Source of the DNA: Treponema sp. UBA4326
Lineage (GTDB): Bacteria > Spirochaetota > Spirochaetia > Treponematales > Treponemataceae
Length of the DNA: 7,103 nucleotides
Direction: 5' to 3'
Assembly: GCA_002393835.1 (NCBI GenBank)
Contig: DGTW01000106.1
Coordinates: 1 to 7,103 of the forward strand
Shown here: piece after piece, positions 4,297 to 7,103 of the stretch
Position numbering within the stretch: the first letter of the stretch is position 1
How the letters are laid out: each line of letters opens with the position of its first letter
Position numbers and translations under genes: made by a program
The notes under the pieces: model-generated
What the model was told of the DNA's origin: nothing
The model's database searches: none
What the model saw: the letters and a program-made list of their open reading frames with translations, nothing else

Positions 4297-7103
4297 CTAG
4301 TTTGACTCAGCTGACTTTTCTCCTGAGTCTTTTGTTTCTTCAGCCTTTGCTTCTTCCGCAGCCGCTTTTTCAGCTTCTTTGGCAGCCTTGGCCTCGGCCC
4401 TTGCCTTTCTTGCGGCCTCTTTCTGCTCCTCGTTGTACTTTTCGATTACAGGGTCGGTAATCGTTCCGTCAGCATTGTGAATTCGTGGCTCAGGACGAGG
4501 AGGAAGGACAATGCCTTCTTCTTCCGGTACATCTTCCTCGATGAATTCCTCTGTCTCGTCGAATGAGTCATCGCTGGAAATCGACTTATCAAGGCTGATT
4601 GTGACGATTTTACTTACGCCGGACTCCTGCATGGTAACTCCCAGCATTGTGCTGGCTCCCATAACGGTCTTTTTGTTGTGGGTGATGACGATATACTGAG
4701 AAAGTTTTGCAAAAGAACGCAAGGTATGTACGAAACTCGTTACGTTCTTGTCGTCGAGGGCTGCGTCAATCTCGTCCAAAAGACAGAATGGAGAAGGACG
4801 AACCTGATATGTCGCGCTGAGAAGGGCGACAGCCGTCATTGTCTTTTCGCCACCAGAGAGGAGGGCAATGTTCTGAAGTTTCTTTCCCGGCGGCTCGGCG
4901 TAAATGTCGACACCAGATGTGAGAACATTCTGCGGGTCTGTCAGACGAAGCTCGCCACGGCCACCGTTAAAGAGACGGCGGAACATATTATGGAAGTTCT
5001 TCTTGATTTTATTATAGGTCGAAATGAACATTTCCGTTGATTTCGACTTGATTTCTTCTGATACGCGCAAAAGATTTTCGAGAGACTTGTTGGTGTCGTC
5101 GAAACTAGCCTGCAACTTCTCGTATCGCTCTTTCTGCTCGCCGAATTCCTCCGGGGCCATAAGGTTTACGGAACCCAAATCGGCCAGGGCTTTTCGGGCG
5201 TCAGAGAGCTTTTCTCGCAAAACTGCTGAAGGCGTGTTGATTTTGTACATGCGCTCTTCGAATTCCATGAGGTCACGGGAATGGGTCTCGATGAAGTTCT
5301 GCTTGATGTTGCGGATGTCGTTCTCGCTGGTGACCAGGTCAAGGGTTAGACGCTCGTATTGAGCCTGATATTTCTGCTGTTCCTCTCGTTTTTTGTCCAG
5401 GGCGTTCTTTTTGCCGCTGACACTGGTGTTGCATCTCTTGATTTCTTCGTCAAGGTTGCCCATAGTCTCGGCACATTCACGGCCACGGCGCTCGATGTCG
5501 CCGAGAGCCTCGTCCAAATCGGAAATGCGCTCTTCCATGTCTTCCTGATTTTTCTGCTCCAGATACAAGTCCTGCTCGTTCTGCCTTAGGGCATTTTGCT
5601 CGCTGACAAGGTTCCGCTTTAATAAGTCTGCGGTCTGCTTGGCGTTGAAAATCTGCTGCTGCATTTGAGCCTCAGAAATGCGAAGCTGGCTTAAAGTTTC
5701 TTTGTACTCGTTGATTTTTCCGATGAGAAGGATGTTCTCTGCCTTGTATCCGTCGATTCGCTCACGGATTGTGGCGATTTTCTGCAAATTCTCCTGAATA
5801 TTGCGGTCGATGTTTCGTTTTTTTGTGATGATACCTTCCGGGGAAAGGAATTCATCGATGAAAGCAGGAACTGTCTCAGAATAATTCTGAACCGCACCTT
5901 CGATTTCCTTTACGAGGGAAGCGACTTCATCAAGTGCCTTGATTGCGTCCTTTGCGAAAGTCTCGTTTTCTTCGTTTGAATGACCTTTAAGGGATGCGTA
6001 GTCGCTGAAAATGTTGCGGCGGCCTTCTGCGAAAACCTTGAGCTTTCCGACAAGAGAATCCAGGTCTTCCTTTGCCTTTTTGCTGGCAGCGCTGGAGAAT
6101 CCTGAGTCCTTTAGCTTTGCGTCAAGCTCGGTAACGATATCCTCTGTGATTGCCTCAAGCTCTTTCTGGAAATTTTCCCGCTGGGCGTCGAGGTTCTTGA
6201 TTTCTTCCTCGCTCCCGGTGATTTTCTGCTCGTTTGAGCTGATCTGGTTTTGTGATGACTCAATGTTCTTTACGAATGAATCAATATTCTGCTTGACTTC
6301 CTCGATTTGTTTGGTTTTTGCGTGTAAGTCAGCGTCCTGATCAGAAATTTCTTCGTTGAGCTCGTCGATTCTCTCCTGAATAGAGCGGGCTTTCAGCTCC
6401 AGGGTGCCGATTTTCTCCCGGATTGTACGGGCCTGTTCGTTCAAGAGCTTCTGCTGGTCGAGTTTGTTGGTCTTTTCGGTCTGAATTCGGACAAGCTCCA
6501 TCTGAAGCTCGCCCATCTTTGCCTGAAGTTCCTTGATTTTGTCGCTGTTTTCTGTGAGAGTATTTAAAATCTCATCGATTTCAGCCTGAACTGCATTTCG
6601 TTTTTCTGCAATTTCTTCTTTTGCCTGAGTCTGCCGGGCCTGATTCTGTACGAAATCCTTTAATTTAAGGAGCTGAATGTCAAGCTCGAAGTTGAAGATG
6701 TCCTCTTTGAGTGCCCTGTATTTGATAGTCTTTTCGCTCTGGACTTTGAGGGTCTCGTAGCTTCGTTTGTTCTCCGCAAGGGCGACTTCAATCTGAGCCA
6801 GGTTCTGCCGTGTGCGTTCAAGTTCGCGTTCTGCTTCGGCAACCTCAGCCTTGCTTCGTGAGATTCCTGCTGCTTCCTCAAAAAGATAGCGGCGGTCCTC
6901 TGGCTTGCTTGAAAGAATCTGGTCGATTTTACCCTGTTCCATGACGGAGTAGGCTGCCTTACCGACACCAGTGTCCATAAAGAGACGGCGGACTTCAGTT
7001 GGGCCTACCTGACGGTTATTGATGTAATACTCGTTTTCACCCGAGCGGTAGAGACGGCGTTTGAGTGCGATTTCAGTGTCATCGAGGGGGAGGAGACCGT
7101 TTT
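4297..7103 (-). CDS. smc: Chromosome partition/condensation ATPase SMC (5' end outside window)
   Basis: Core subunit of the bacterial condensin that organises and helps segregate the chromosome. The frame continues upstream of the first ATG (6978) to the window edge, giving 934 visible residues; the true start and the Walker A loop lie beyond. The visible sequence opens in the N-terminal head (RRLYRSGENEYYINNRQV, then DTGVGKAAYSVMEQGKID and LFEEAAGIS). A coiled coil runs from about residue 82 to 315. The region at about 318-430 stands where the hinge should be but is helical and lacks the usual glycine-rich hinge segments. A returning coil ends near 640. The C-terminal head holds FNGGRGELRLTDP (711-723), the ABC signature LSGGEK (748-753), Walker B FCLLDE (772-777), the D-loop AALDD (780-784) and VTMQESGVSK (822-831). 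A tail of about 97 residues follows, acidic and then Ala/Lys/Glu-rich. Each coil arm is shorter than in Bacillus SMC. scpA and scpB are not in the window. Confidence 0.96.
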   Translation of the reverse strand, partial: NGLLPLDDTEIALKRRLYRSGENEYYINNRQVGPTEVRRLFMDTGVGKAAYSVMEQGKIDQILSSKPEDRRYLFEEAAGISRSKAEVAEAERELERTRQNLAQIEVALAENKRSYETLKVQSEKTIKYRALKEDIFNFELDIQLLKLKDFVQNQARQTQAKEEIAEKRNAVQAEIDEILNTLTENSDKIKELQAKMGELQMELVRIQTEKTNKLDQQKLLNEQARTIREKIGTLELKARSIQERIDELNEEISDQDADLHAKTKQIEEVKQNIDSFVKNIESSQNQISSNEQKITGSEEEIKNLDAQRENFQKELEAITEDIVTELDAKLKDSGFSSAASKKAKEDLDSLVGKLKVFAEGRRNIFSDYASLKGHSNEENETFAKDAIKALDEVASLVKEIEGAVQNYSETVPAFIDEFLSPEGIITKKRNIDRNIQENLQKIATIRERIDGYKAENILLIGKINEYKETLSQLRISEAQMQQQIFNAKQTADLLKRNLVSEQNALRQNEQDLYLEQKNQEDMEERISDLDEALGDIERRGRECAETMGNLDEEIKRCNTSVSGKKNALDKKREEQQKYQAQYERLTLDLVTSENDIRNIKQNFIETHSRDLMEFEERMYKINTPSAVLREKLSDARKALADLGSVNLMAPEEFGEQKERYEKLQASFDDTNKSLENLLRVSEEIKSKSTEMFISTYNKIKKNFHNMFRRLFNGGRGELRLTDPQNVLTSGVDIYAEPPGKKLQNIALLSGGEKTMTAVALLSATYQVRPSPFCLLDEIDAALDDKNVTSFVHTLRSFAKLSQYIVITHNKKTVMGASTMLGVTMQESGVSKIVTISLDKSISSDDSFDETEEFIEEDVPEEEGIVLPPRPEPRIHNADGTITDPVIEKYNEEQKEAARKARAEAKAAKEAEKAAAEEAKAEETKDSGEKSAESN

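Noticed and set aside
5691..5897. Minus-strand frames within smc in other phases (5691-5897, 6660-6968)
   Set aside because: They overlap smc coding sequence in a different phase, and their basic, low-complexity translations show no domain.
4297..6978. SMC starting at the ATG at 6978
   Set aside because: The frame stays open to the window edge, and the 41 codons upstream encode conserved SMC head sequence (RRLYRSGENEYYINN). The ATG is therefore internal and the gene is cut by the window.

Overview
The window reads as part of one minus-strand gene cluster, most likely from a spirochaete of the Treponema type. This assignment is an inference. It rests on the density of lipoprotein signal peptides with relaxed lipoboxes, a short-armed SMC without a recognisable hinge, the moderate GC content and the use of TTG and GTG starts. 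No rRNA or other marker gene is present to fix the taxon.

In transcription order (right to left), the layout is as follows. (1) Chromosome-condensation ATPase smc, cut at its 5' end by the right edge of the window (7103 down to 4297). (2) A 120-residue single-pass membrane protein with a TTG start (4249 to 3887). (3) A 681-residue lipoprotein with a GTG start, a very long disordered stalk, a small predicted beta domain and a C-terminal TPR-like domain (3863 to 1818). (4) A perfect tandem array of 15 copies of a 7-bp unit, abutting the lipoprotein stop codon (1817 to 1713). (5) A SIMPL-domain (DUF541) lipoprotein (1681 to 956). (6) serS, seryl-tRNA synthetase, cut at its 3' end by the left edge (913 to 1).

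Spacers are short (47, 23, 136 and 42 bases) and no convincing terminator was seen, so co-transcription of all five genes is plausible. The one place where the operon could be split or re-initiated is the 136-base spacer that is mostly the tandem repeat. The cluster mixes chromosome organisation (Smc), envelope proteins (a membrane protein and two lipoproteins) and translation (SerRS). The three middle genes have no established function that can be read from sequence alone.

The points most worth a second look are the 15 x 7 bp array and its possible regulatory effect on the SIMPL gene, the SMC whose hinge position is filled by non-canonical helical sequence, and the stalked lipoprotein encoded next to a small membrane protein. 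No RNA genes, CRISPR arrays, insertion sequences or attachment sites were found. Every stretch over 300 bases is coding.
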